This document shows, in pieces, positions 1 through 6,420 of a DNA stretch of 11,911 bases. The notes under the pieces are model-generated. The model was not told the DNA's origin. It did not search any database and worked only from the letters and a program-made list of their open reading frames with translations. Position numbers and translations under genes: made by a program. Numbering within the stretch: position 1 is the stretch's first letter; each line of letters starts with the position of its first letter. The stretch comes from Chloroflexota bacterium (GTDB lineage: Bacteria; Chloroflexota; Limnocylindria; Limnocylindrales; CSP1-4): the NCBI GenBank assembly GCA_025935655.1, contig JAICUV010000093.1, positions 1-11,911 of the forward strand, in the 5' to 3' direction.

Positions 1-546
1 CCACTGCTCCAGGCGCTCGAAGTCCACGACGGGACCCCACCGGTGCTGCTCATCGACGAGCTCGACCGCGCAGACGAGGAGTTCGAGGCGTACCTGCTCG
101 AGATCCTGTCCGACTTCCAGGTCACCGTCCCCGAGATCGGGACGATCCGTGCCGCGAAGTCGCCGCGCGTGGTGCTGACCTCCAACCGGACGCGGGAGGT
201 CCACGACGCGCTCAAGCGGCGCTGCCTCTACCACTGGATCGACTATCCGACGGCGACCAAGGAGTTCGAGATCGTGTCCACGCGCGTCCCGGACGCGCCG
301 GCGCGACTCGCGCGCGAGGTGGTGACGTTCGTGCACCGGCTGCGGAGCGCGGACCTGACCAAGGTCCCGGGCGTCGCGGAGACCCTCGACTGGGCGTCTG
401 CCCTGCTGTCGCTCGGCGCGGCCGAGCTCAGCCCCGACGTCGTCGACGAGACGCTGGGCGTCGTCCTCAAGTACGAGGAGGACATCCGCCAGGTTCGTGG
501 CCAGGTCGCCGCCACCTATCTCGCCGAGGCCACGGCCCAGGCGTAG
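1..546 (+). CDS. coxD: CoxD-like MoxR-family AAA+ ATPase, C-terminal part (5' truncated)
   Basis: This frame is open from the first base, so the gene begins outside the window; 181 residues and the stop are present. The visible part contains the Walker B motif VLLIDE (visible residues 15-20), the sensor-1 segment VVLTSN (57-62) and an arginine pair in LKRRC (71-75) placed as an arginine finger. The Walker A loop would lie upstream. The run TSNRTREVHDALKRRC followed by HWIDYP is typical of the CoxD branch of MoxR ATPases. In Oligotropha carboxidovorans CoxD is an ATP-dependent chaperone needed for sulfuration of the Mo centre of CO dehydrogenase; I infer the same role here. It acts in the cytoplasm, probably with the VWA protein CoxE encoded two genes downstream, a common MoxR-VWA pairing. 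The next gene starts 5 bases after the stop. Confidence 0.9.
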   Translation, partial: PLLQALEVHDGTPPVLLIDELDRADEEFEAYLLEILSDFQVTVPEIGTIRAAKSPRVVLTSNRTREVHDALKRRCLYHWIDYPTATKEFEIVSTRVPDAPARLAREVVTFVHRLRSADLTKVPGVAETLDWASALLSLGAAELSPDVVDETLGVVLKYEEDIRQVRGQVAATYLAEATAQA

Positions 547-551
547 CGAAC

Positions 552-1172
552 GTGGCGAGCTCCCCGGCGCGCCGGCCGCGCCCGCGGACCGCGGTACGGG
601 TCGCGTTCACGGTCATCGCGGCGCTGCTCCTGGTCACGCTCGTGGTGCTCGTGCCGATGGTCGGGTTCGCCATCCTCTCGCCGTTCTCGGGCGTCCCGGT
701 GCCCGGCGCGTGCGCCGGGGGGAGCGAGCTGCCGAACGCCCGGCACGCTTCCGTCCCGGGCCACGGCGAGGGAACCGTCATCGCCGCCGACGGGCCGACG
801 ACCGTGGTCGTGGTCGCCGGGCCCGACGGTCGCACGGCAGGCGGCTCGGTCCATGTCATCGCGGGTGGCCAGGCCGTGTTCAGCCTGCCGGTCGTCAGCC
901 GGGCCGTCGCGGCCGGGGTGGGCGAGGGACGGGCGTACGTGTTCGATGACAAGATCGGCTACGTCCTGGGGGCCGCCAGCGGCCTGCCCGAGCACCGCAT
1001 GCTCACGGTGGACAACTACCGGGGCCTCTACATGGCGGACGGCGTCGAGCATGTCCAGACCAGCCTCGAGATCGTCATCGTCGGCGCTCCCGGCCAGCCG
1101 TTCGTCGTCCAAGGCCTGCCCTTCGGCGCCGTCGTCGACGGCTGCCTCGTCGCGGCGGCGGTCGACGGCTGA
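552..1172 (+). CDS. Unrecognised single-pass membrane protein between coxD and coxE
   Basis: I do not recognise this 206-residue protein. It starts at GTG 552, five bases after the coxD stop, which suggests translational coupling; no clear Shine-Dalgarno sequence is visible. A short Arg/Pro-rich N-terminus (residues 1-15) precedes a long hydrophobic stretch (about 16-42). The positive charges on the N-terminal side predict an N-in orientation with residues 45-206 outside the membrane. That domain is rich in Val, Gly and Ala, contains short alternating beta-type segments such as GRAYVFDDKIGYVLGAASG, and has only two cysteines, Cys54 and Cys198, at its two ends, which could form a disulfide. 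Its position inside the maturation block suggests it serves CO dehydrogenase assembly or membrane attachment, but that is inference from context. It could instead be an unrelated lineage-specific exported protein. Confidence 0.75.
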   Translation: MASSPARRPRPRTAVRVAFTVIAALLLVTLVVLVPMVGFAILSPFSGVPVPGACAGGSELPNARHASVPGHGEGTVIAADGPTTVVVVAGPDGRTAGGSVHVIAGGQAVFSLPVVSRAVAAGVGEGRAYVFDDKIGYVLGAASGLPEHRMLTVDNYRGLYMADGVEHVQTSLEIVIVGAPGQPFVVQGLPFGAVVDGCLVAAAVDG

Positions 1173-1219
1173 GGAGCCGACAGCGGGTGGGCGAGCGAGG
1201 GACCGCGGCCGTTGTCGGC

Positions 1220-1231
1220 TAGGCTGTGCGC
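1220..1231 (+). promoter_or_regulatory. Possible -10 element (TAGGCT) giving a leaderless or short-leader coxE transcript
   Basis: TAGGCT at 1220-1225 fits the TAnnnT -10 pattern and lies six bases before the ATG at 1232. That is the spacing expected if transcription starts on or next to the A of the start codon. No good -35 element is visible 16-19 bases upstream. The same bases also supply a weak AGG (1221-1223) with 8-base spacing to the ATG, so an ordinary ribosome site is an alternative reading. Either way they favour ATG 1232 over the in-frame GTG at 1226. The 59-base gap before coxE is the largest inside the maturation block. Confidence 0.35.
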
Positions 1232-2620
1232 ATGACCGAGTCCCCGCTCCTGCTCGCGCCCACCGGCGAGGTCATCGACGGCCGCCGCCTGCTGGCCGAG
1301 GCTGTGGGGTTCGGACGGGCGCTCCGCGCCGCCGGCCTGTCCGTGGACCTGGGCGCCGCGATCGACTTCGCGCGCGCCCTCGCCCTGCCGGGCGTGGACA
1401 TCGGCCGCAGGGCCGTGGTGCGCGACACGGGCGCCGCCCTGTTCGTCCGCCGGCGGGACGACCGGGAGACGTACGACCGGGTGTTCGAGCAGTTCTGGCG
1501 GCGCCGCGGCCGGCGGCTGCCGACGACGCGGCTCGAGGGCATGACGCCGGACGCGATGCGCGAGGAGGGCGAGCCCGGCTCCAGCGACGAGGCGGGCGAG
1601 GAGGGCCGCGACGCCACGATGACCGAGCTCGCGACGATGGGCATCCAGGTCGCGACGGACGTCGACGAGGGCGGCGAGATCGAGGGCACCACGATCTCGC
1701 CCGACGCGTGGTCGAAGGGCGAGGTGCAGCGCCACCGGGACTTCGACCGCATGACGGCCGCCGAGCTGCGCGACGCCGAGCGGTTCGTGGACCTGCTCCG
1801 CCCGCGCCTGGAGCGTCGCAGGACGCGCCGGTTCGAGCTCCACCCGCACGGCCGCCGGCTCGCGCCGCGGGCGATGTTCCGCCAGAACCTCGCCACGGGC
1901 GAGCTCACCGAGTGGGTGTGGCGGCGCCAGCTCCGGGAGCCGCGCCAGCTCGTGGTCCTGTGCGACATCTCGGGGTCCATGGAGCGGCACTCGCGCCTGC
2001 TGCTCCGGTTCGTCCAGGCGCTCGCCCGCACGAACGAGGTGCGCACCGAGTCCTTCGTGTTCGGGACGCGTCTCACCCGGGTGACCCGCCTGATGAAGGA
2101 CCGCGACCGGGACCGGGCGCTCGCCCGCGTGGCCGACAGCGTGACCGACTGGGCCGGCGGCACCCGGATCGGCGAGTCGTTCCGCGAGTTCAACCACAAG
2201 TGGGCCCGGCGGACGCTGCGCACGAGCGGCGTCGTGATCGTCGTCTCGGACGGCTGGGACCGCGGCGACCCGGCGCTCGTCGCCGCCGAGACCGCGCGCC
2301 TGCGCCGCAACTGCCACCGCCTCGTGTGGCTCAACCCGCTCGCGTCGGCGCCCGGCTACCAGCCGCTCGCGGCCGGCATGAAGGCGGCATACCCCTACAT
2401 CGACGACTTCCTGCCCGCGGGGACGCTGGCGTCGCTCGAGCGCCTGGGCGAGGTGCTGGCGGGCTCGTCGCAGGGCACGGCACGGCGCGGGTCCGCGGTC
2501 ACGCACGCCGCCGGCGTCACGCCGTCGCTGGGCCTCCATGCCCCCGAGGTGGCGCCCGCGCCGCCACGCGTCGTCGAGTCCCCGTTCCAGGACGCCGACC
2601 GGGCGCGTCCGCTCCGCTAG
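1232..2620 (+). CDS. coxE: CoxE-like von Willebrand factor A protein
   Basis: A 462-residue VWA-CoxE family protein. The N-terminal half ends in an acidic linker (about residues 108-130) followed by the family's Arg-rich segment RRRTRR. The VWA domain carries a metal-ion-dependent adhesion site: DISGSM starting at Asp245, Thr311 in GGTRIGESF, and Asp340 in SDGWDRGD. An RGD tripeptide lies at residues 344-346. In O. carboxidovorans CoxE works with CoxF in delivering copper to the Mo-S-Cu site, and an RGD-type contact has been proposed for that pair. No transmembrane segment is evident, so any membrane attachment would need a partner, possibly the membrane protein encoded just upstream. I prefer ATG 1232 to GTG 1226 because of the spacing of upstream signals. 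The stop at 2620 is followed 21 bases later by the xdhC-type gene. Confidence 0.93.
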   Translation: MTESPLLLAPTGEVIDGRRLLAEAVGFGRALRAAGLSVDLGAAIDFARALALPGVDIGRRAVVRDTGAALFVRRRDDRETYDRVFEQFWRRRGRRLPTTRLEGMTPDAMREEGEPGSSDEAGEEGRDATMTELATMGIQVATDVDEGGEIEGTTISPDAWSKGEVQRHRDFDRMTAAELRDAERFVDLLRPRLERRRTRRFELHPHGRRLAPRAMFRQNLATGELTEWVWRRQLREPRQLVVLCDISGSMERHSRLLLRFVQALARTNEVRTESFVFGTRLTRVTRLMKDRDRDRALARVADSVTDWAGGTRIGESFREFNHKWARRTLRTSGVVIVVSDGWDRGDPALVAAETARLRRNCHRLVWLNPLASAPGYQPLAAGMKAAYPYIDDFLPAGTLASLERLGEVLAGSSQGTARRGSAVTHAAGVTPSLGLHAPEVAPAPPRVVESPFQDADRARPLR

Positions 2621-2641
2621 CCGCAGGACCGGAGGATCGCG

Positions 2642-3775
2642 ATGCAGGAGCTGCTGGACACGCTGGCCGGGTGGACCGCCGAGGGCGCGGGCGTGGGCCG
2701 CGCGGTCGTCGTGCGGACGTTCGGCTCCGCGCCGCGGCCCGAGGGCGCGGTGCTCCTGGTGACCGACGACGGCCGCCTCGCCGGGTCGGTGTCCGGTGGC
2801 TGCGTCGAGGGCGCGGCCGCGGAGGAGATCTGGGACGCGCGCAAGACCGGTCGTGAGCGCGTCATCCGCTACGGCATCAGCGACGAGCAGGCGTGGGACG
2901 TCGGCCTCGCCTGCGGGGGCACGATCGACGTCCTGATCTCGCCGGCCGTCCCCGCGGTCGCCGTGGACGCCGCGCGCGAGACGAAGGAGGGGAGGGGAGG
3001 CGGCCGGGCGATCGTCACCCCGCTCCCCGCGGATGCGCCAGGTGCCGCGTTCGGCGCGCATCCCCGCGGCACCGGTGCCGAGCCCGCGACCCCGCTCGTC
3101 GTCCACGACGACGGGAGCCTGGAGGGCACGCTCGGGGACGCGACCCTCGACGCCCGGGTCGTCGAGGCGGCGCGCGACGCGCTCGCGCATGGCGTCTCGC
3201 GGACCATCGAGCTGGGCGGAAGGCAGCTGTTCATCGAGTCGTACCCGGTCCGACCGCGCCTGGTCGTCGTCGGCGCCGTGGAGGTGTCGCGGACGCTCGT
3301 GCGCCTCGCGAGGGAGCTGGGCTACGAGACGGTGGTCATCGACGGGCGCGCGGCGTTCGCCACCGAGGCGCGGTTCCCGGACGTGGACCGGCTCATCGTC
3401 GGCTGGCCGGACGAGGTCGCCGACGAGATCGGCCTGGGGCCCGCGGACGCCGTCGCGGTCCTCACCCACGACGTGAAGTTCGACGAGCCCGCGATCGTCG
3501 CGGCGCTCGCACGCGGGTGCCGGTACGTCGGCGCGGTGGGCTCGAAGAAGACCCAGGCCGATCGCCGGGCCAGGCTGCTCGAGGCCGGCGTCACGCCGGA
3601 CGCCCTCGCACGGCTGCGCGGCCCGATCGGGCTGGACCTCGGCGGGCGGCTGCCCGCGGAGACGGCCCTGGCGATCATGGCCGAGGTGGTCGCCGAGCGG
3701 CGCTCGGGCTCGGGGCGGCCGATGCGCGAGCTCGCCCGAGAGCGCGAGGCGGCGATGGCTGCAGGGACGGCCTGA
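2642..3775 (+). CDS. XdhC/CoxI/CoxF-family molybdenum-hydroxylase maturation protein (first copy)
   Basis: A 377-residue protein with both family domains. The N-terminal XdhC_CoxI domain has SVSGGCVEGA (residues 49-58, Cys54) and LACGGTIDV (89-97, Cys91). The C-terminal Rossmann-like XdhC domain starts at about residue 205 with RLVVVGAVEVS, in which the usual GAGH-type loop reads GAVE. It continues with THDVKFDEPAI and ends with GLDLGG and ETALAIMAE. Members bind molybdenum cofactor and mediate its sulfuration and insertion (XdhC), or act in copper delivery to CO dehydrogenase (CoxF). The sequence does not tell me whether this copy is CoxF or CoxI. GGAGG at 2631-2635 gives 6-base spacing to ATG 2642. 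The stop directly abuts the GTG of the nucleotidyltransferase, so the two are probably translationally coupled. Confidence 0.93.
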   Translation: MQELLDTLAGWTAEGAGVGRAVVVRTFGSAPRPEGAVLLVTDDGRLAGSVSGGCVEGAAAEEIWDARKTGRERVIRYGISDEQAWDVGLACGGTIDVLISPAVPAVAVDAARETKEGRGGGRAIVTPLPADAPGAAFGAHPRGTGAEPATPLVVHDDGSLEGTLGDATLDARVVEAARDALAHGVSRTIELGGRQLFIESYPVRPRLVVVGAVEVSRTLVRLARELGYETVVIDGRAAFATEARFPDVDRLIVGWPDEVADEIGLGPADAVAVLTHDVKFDEPAIVAALARGCRYVGAVGSKKTQADRRARLLEAGVTPDALARLRGPIGLDLGGRLPAETALAIMAEVVAERRSGSGRPMRELAREREAAMAAGTA

Positions 3776-4384
3776 GTGCGCGTCGTGGCGGTCGTCCTCG
3801 CGGCGGGCGCGGGGGAGCGGTTCGGCTCGGCGAAGCAGCTCGCCCCGCTCGGCGGGCGCCCGCTCCTCCAGCACCCGCTCGACGCGCTGGCGGCCGCGGG
3901 CGTGGACGACGTCGTGGTCGTCCTCGGTGACGAGGCGCCGAGGATCGAGGCGGCGCTCGACTGGCGCGCGGAGCGTCGACGCGTCAACCCCCGGCCCCAG
4001 GACGGCCTCGCGAGCTCGCTCCGCGTGGGCCTCGATGCCGCGGCCGAGGACCCCGCCGTCGAGGCCGTGCTGATCGTGCTGGGCGACCAGCCCACGGTCC
4101 GGCCCGACGTCATGCGTGCCGTCCTCGATGCCGCGGCCGAGACGGACCGCCCGATCGTCCGCCCGCGATATGCCGCGGACGGCGCGCCGAACCCCGTCCT
4201 CGTGCGCAGGGATGCGTGGGCGCTCGCGGCCGGCCTCGACGGCGACCGCGGCCTGGGACCGCTGCTCGCCCAGCGGCCGGAGCTCGTGCACGACGTGCCC
4301 GTGGATGGGACCATCCCGGATGTGGACACGCCCGCGGACCTGGCCGCGCTCGACGACTCGACGCCGGTCGAGGCACCGCGGTGA
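3776..4384 (+). CDS. MobA/MocA-like molybdopterin nucleotidyltransferase
   Basis: A 202-residue NTP_transf_3 family protein. The nucleotide-binding signature LAAGAGERFGSAKQL occupies residues 8-22, the metal-binding region reads VLGDQP (101-106), and the acceptor-side segment reads NPVLV (139-143) where many relatives have a GHPVL-type sequence. DVDTPADL near the C-terminus (182-189) is also typical. CO dehydrogenase uses molybdopterin cytosine dinucleotide, and LAAG (not the LAGG of GTP-using MobA) fits a CTP-using MocA-type enzyme. I therefore infer CTP:molybdopterin cytidylyltransferase activity supplying the CoxL cofactor. The GTG start follows the preceding TGA with no gap, and the gene's own TGA overlaps the next GTG by 4 bases (GTGA). 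This is strong evidence for co-expression with the XdhC protein and the methyltransferase. Confidence 0.88.
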   Translation: MRVVAVVLAAGAGERFGSAKQLAPLGGRPLLQHPLDALAAAGVDDVVVVLGDEAPRIEAALDWRAERRRVNPRPQDGLASSLRVGLDAAAEDPAVEAVLIVLGDQPTVRPDVMRAVLDAAAETDRPIVRPRYAADGAPNPVLVRRDAWALAAGLDGDRGLGPLLAQRPELVHDVPVDGTIPDVDTPADLAALDDSTPVEAPR

Positions 4385-5277
4385 GCCCGCGCAAGGCGCG
4401 CGCGGGCCGGACCCCCGAGCCCGCGCCGGTACCGGGCCCCGGCAGTCCCGCGGCGCTCGAGGCGGACTGGGCGTCGCGGGTCCGTGCGAACCGCGAGCAG
4501 GCGGAGCGCATGCGCGAGACGCAGGCGGGCGACTTCTACGCGCCGGTGTCGTCGCTGTTCGTGGCGGACCCGCGTCGCACCGGGGAGCCCGCCCTGGACC
4601 AGCTGTTCGAGCAGGCGGGCTCCAACGAGACCTGGCTGGACATCGGCGCGGGCGCCGGCCGCTACGCGCTGCCGCTCGCGCTCCGCGTCCGGGAGGTCAT
4701 CGCGGTCGAGCCCTCGCCGGGCATGCGCCGCGCGTTGCGCACGGGGATGGGGGAGCACGGCATCACGAACGTCCGGGTCGTGCCCGCGGCGTGGCCGGAG
4801 GGGATCGACCAGCTGGGCGAGCTGCCGGCCGCCGACGTCGCGCTCATCGCCCACGTGGGCTACGACATCGAGGACATCGGCCCCTTCCTCGATGCGCTGG
4901 AGGCCGCGACCCGGCGGCGTGGCGTCGCCATCCCCACCGACCGCAGCCCGGCCTCGGTCGCCGACCCGTTCTGGCCGCTGGTCCACGGCGAGGCCCGGGT
5001 CGCGCTGCCGGCCCTCCCCGAGCTCCTCGCGCTGCTGCTGGCGCGCGGTCGAGAGCCGGTCGTGACCGTCGCCGAACGGTCTCCGCGCGCCTTCGAGTCC
5101 GTCGAGGCGCTCACCGCGTTCCTGCGCCGCCAGCTGTTCATCGCCGAGGGCGGCGAGAAGGACGTCCACTTCCGGGCGATCCTGCCGGACCACATCACGC
5201 GCCGCGACGGCGCCTGGACGCTCACCGACCCGCCCCAGGGCTCGCTGGGCGTCGTCACCTGGCCGATCACCCGCTGA
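4381..5277 (+). CDS. Class I SAM-dependent methyltransferase, CODH-locus associated
   Basis: A 298-residue protein starting at GTG 4381, inside the overlapping GTGA of the previous gene. The frame is open further upstream to 4216, but that would bury the nucleotidyltransferase C-terminus, so I reject the longer start. The SAM-binding motif I is WLDIGAGAGRY (residues 85-95), followed by the acidic strand VIAVEPS (106-112), as in class I methyltransferases; a helical, Arg/Glu-rich region (30-50) precedes it. The last third (PFWPLVHGEARVALPALPEL and beyond) is not a domain I can name. The substrate is unknown: a cox maturation protein, a cofactor intermediate or a small molecule are all possible. 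It is the last gene of the maturation block and is followed by a hairpin and the promoter region of the structural genes. Confidence 0.85.
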   Translation: MSPRKARAGRTPEPAPVPGPGSPAALEADWASRVRANREQAERMRETQAGDFYAPVSSLFVADPRRTGEPALDQLFEQAGSNETWLDIGAGAGRYALPLALRVREVIAVEPSPGMRRALRTGMGEHGITNVRVVPAAWPEGIDQLGELPAADVALIAHVGYDIEDIGPFLDALEAATRRRGVAIPTDRSPASVADPFWPLVHGEARVALPALPELLALLLARGREPVVTVAERSPRAFESVEALTAFLRRQLFIAEGGEKDVHFRAILPDHITRRDGAWTLTDPPQGSLGVVTWPITR

Positions 5278-5285
5278 CCGCGGCG

Positions 5286-5306
5286 GTCGGGTGGGCCCGA
5301 CCCGAC
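5286..5306 (+). terminator. GC-rich hairpin after the methyltransferase gene (possible terminator)
   Basis: GTCGGGT (5286-5292) can pair with ACCCGAC (5300-5306) around the 7-base loop GGGCCCG. An alternative 6-bp stem, GTCGGG with CCCGAC (5296-5301), uses a TGGG loop. The hairpin starts 9 bases after the stop codon and no other gene intervenes before the coxM promoter. There is no T-tract, so intrinsic termination by the classical mechanism is uncertain; transcripts could also read through into coxM. Confidence 0.4.
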
Positions 5307-5324
5307 GGTGCGTCACGTGCTCAG

Positions 5325-5337
5325 CGCGCCCGGCGCG
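5325..5337. promoter_or_regulatory. 6-1-6 palindrome upstream of the coxM -35 element (operator candidate)
   Basis: CGCGCC and GGCGCG are perfect inverted halves around one central C. The site ends 8 bases before the predicted -35 hexamer, a typical place for an activator. A separate CACGTG palindrome lies at 5314-5319. GC-only palindromes arise easily at this base composition, so the call is weak. Confidence 0.25.
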
Positions 5338-5345
5338 ACACCCCA

Positions 5346-5375
5346 TTGACGGCGCAACGACCGCGCGCGGATACT
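5346..5375 (+). promoter_or_regulatory. Predicted sigma70-type promoter of coxMSL
   Basis: TTGACG at 5346-5351 (5 of 6 to TTGACA) and GATACT at 5370-5375 (4 of 6 to TATAAT) are separated by 18 bases, which predicts a start near 5382 and a leader of about 155 bases. The spacer contains the perfect 10-bp palindrome CCGCGCGCGG (5361-5370), which runs into the first base of the -10 element, where a bound protein would control polymerase directly. This is the only well-formed promoter I see in the window, and it lies in the one long gap of the + strand cluster. Confidence 0.6.
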
Positions 5376-5494
5376 TCCGCCCTCCGAACGATCCCCTTCG
5401 ATCCGTGCTCGCGGTCGCCGCAAATCCGGTGACGTCGCGATACCGAATGTCCAGGCAGCACGCCGAGCCCCCCGCGTCCCGCGACGGGCCCGAC

Positions 5495-5526
5495 AGGAGG
5501 TTTCCGCCCCCCGGGGCGGAAGGAGG
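5495..5526 (+). promoter_or_regulatory. Leader hairpin between two AGGAGG motifs, including the coxM ribosome-binding site
   Basis: AGGAGG occurs at 5495-5500 and again at 5521-5526. Between them TTCCGCCC (5502-5509) pairs with GGGCGGAA (5514-5521) around loop CCCG, giving an 8-bp stem. The last A of the stem is the first base of the second AGGAGG, so folding would touch the ribosome-binding site. The second motif lies 11 bases before ATG 5538, longer than usual, and only one base before an out-of-frame ATG at 5528. The arrangement suggests translational control of coxM, but I do not recognise a known riboswitch class. Confidence 0.4.
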
Positions 5527-5537
5527 GATGGCCGCGC

Positions 5538-6410
5538 ATGATCCCCGGTCAGTTCGACTACGTCCGTCCGGGCAACCTCGACGAGACGCTGCGGATCCTC
5601 AAGGACCGCGAGGGTGAGGCGAAGATCCTCTCGGGCGGCTACAGCCTCATCCCGTTGCTCAAGCTGCGCCTCGCGCAGCCGGGCCTGCTGGTCGACATCC
5701 AGGCGGTCGGCGGGCTCGACGGGATCATCCGGACGGACGACGACTGGCGGATCGGGAGCCGCGCGACCCATCGCTCGATCCTCGAGCACGCCGGACTCAC
5801 CGCCGAGCACGCGCTCATCGGTGATGCGGCGAGTGGCATCGGCGACCCGCAGGTCCGCAACTGGGGGACGATCGGCGGCTCCGTGGCGCACGCGGACCCG
5901 GGCTCGGACTGGCCGGCGGTCCTGCTCGCGCTCCGCGCCTCCGTCGTCGTGCGCAGCCTCGACGGCGAGCGCGTCCTCCCGGCGCGCGGCTTCTTCCTGG
6001 ACACGTTCCAGACGGGCATCGAGCCCACGGAGGTCCTGACCGAGATCCGGATCCCGCACGCCGCCCCGCGCACGGGCAGCGCCTACGAGAAGCTCGAGCG
6101 TCGCGCGGGCGACTTCGCCACGGTGGGCGTGGCCGCGGTGCTGACGCTCGCCGCTGACGGGTCCATCGCCGCCGCCGGCGTGGCGCTCACGGCCGTCAAC
6201 GACGCGCCGTTCGCCGCGACCGACGCAGAGGCCGCCCTCCTGGGCGCCCGACCCGACAACGATGCGTTCGCGACGGCCGCCGGGGCGGCCGCGGCACAGT
6301 CGAAACCGGTCTCCGACAGCCACGGACCGGCCGACTACAAGCTGGCGATGGTCCGCGAGATCACGGCCCGGGCGCTCCGCCAGGCCGCCGCACGCGCGCA
6401 TGGCGCCTGA
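5538..6410 (+). CDS. coxM: CO dehydrogenase medium subunit (FAD-binding)
   Basis: The 290-residue FAD-containing flavoprotein of aerobic CO dehydrogenase; it accepts electrons from the iron-sulfur subunit CoxS and passes them towards quinone. The two FAD-binding loops are SGGYS (residues 32-36, in place of the usual AGGxS) and TIGGS (111-115), followed by the CO dehydrogenase flavoprotein C-terminal domain from about residue 178. Length matches the family (about 288 residues), and the N-terminus MIPGQFDYVRP is the standard CoxM opening, which settles ATG 5538 over the out-of-frame ATG at 5528. It is the first gene of the structural block, downstream of the predicted promoter. The stop is followed after 10 bases by coxS, with GGAG at 6411-6414 as its ribosome site. 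Confidence 0.95.
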   Translation: MIPGQFDYVRPGNLDETLRILKDREGEAKILSGGYSLIPLLKLRLAQPGLLVDIQAVGGLDGIIRTDDDWRIGSRATHRSILEHAGLTAEHALIGDAASGIGDPQVRNWGTIGGSVAHADPGSDWPAVLLALRASVVVRSLDGERVLPARGFFLDTFQTGIEPTEVLTEIRIPHAAPRTGSAYEKLERRAGDFATVGVAAVLTLAADGSIAAAGVALTAVNDAPFAATDAEAALLGARPDNDAFATAAGAAAAQSKPVSDSHGPADYKLAMVREITARALRQAAARAHGA

Positions 6411-6420
6411 GGAGCGAGCG

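Noticed and set aside
853..2856. Long + strand frame overlapping coxE
   Set aside because: Arg/Gly/Pro-rich out-of-frame translation of a clear VWA gene; no ribosome site or motif.
1028..4291. Minus-strand open frame of 1087 codons across coxE, the XdhC gene and the nucleotidyltransferase
   Set aside because: Same GC-driven antisense effect; low-complexity Arg/Ala/Asp composition, and the sense genes have clear families.
4216..4380. N-terminal extension of the methyltransferase from 4216
   Set aside because: It would overlap 165 bases of the nucleotidyltransferase; the GTGA junction at 4381-4384 is a standard coupled start.
5376..5537. Molybdenum cofactor (Moco) riboswitch in the coxM leader
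   Set aside because: I could not match the leader to the Moco RNA or another known riboswitch by eye; only local hairpins are supported.
5291..5617. Open frame through the intergenic region into coxM, possible leader peptide
   Set aside because: The frame includes the hairpin and promoter and ends out of frame within coxM; its internal ATG 5528 is only one base from AGGAGG, too close for normal initiation.
6262..6420. N-terminal extension of coxS into coxM
   Set aside because: GGAG with 6-base spacing and the normal CoxS length support ATG 6421.
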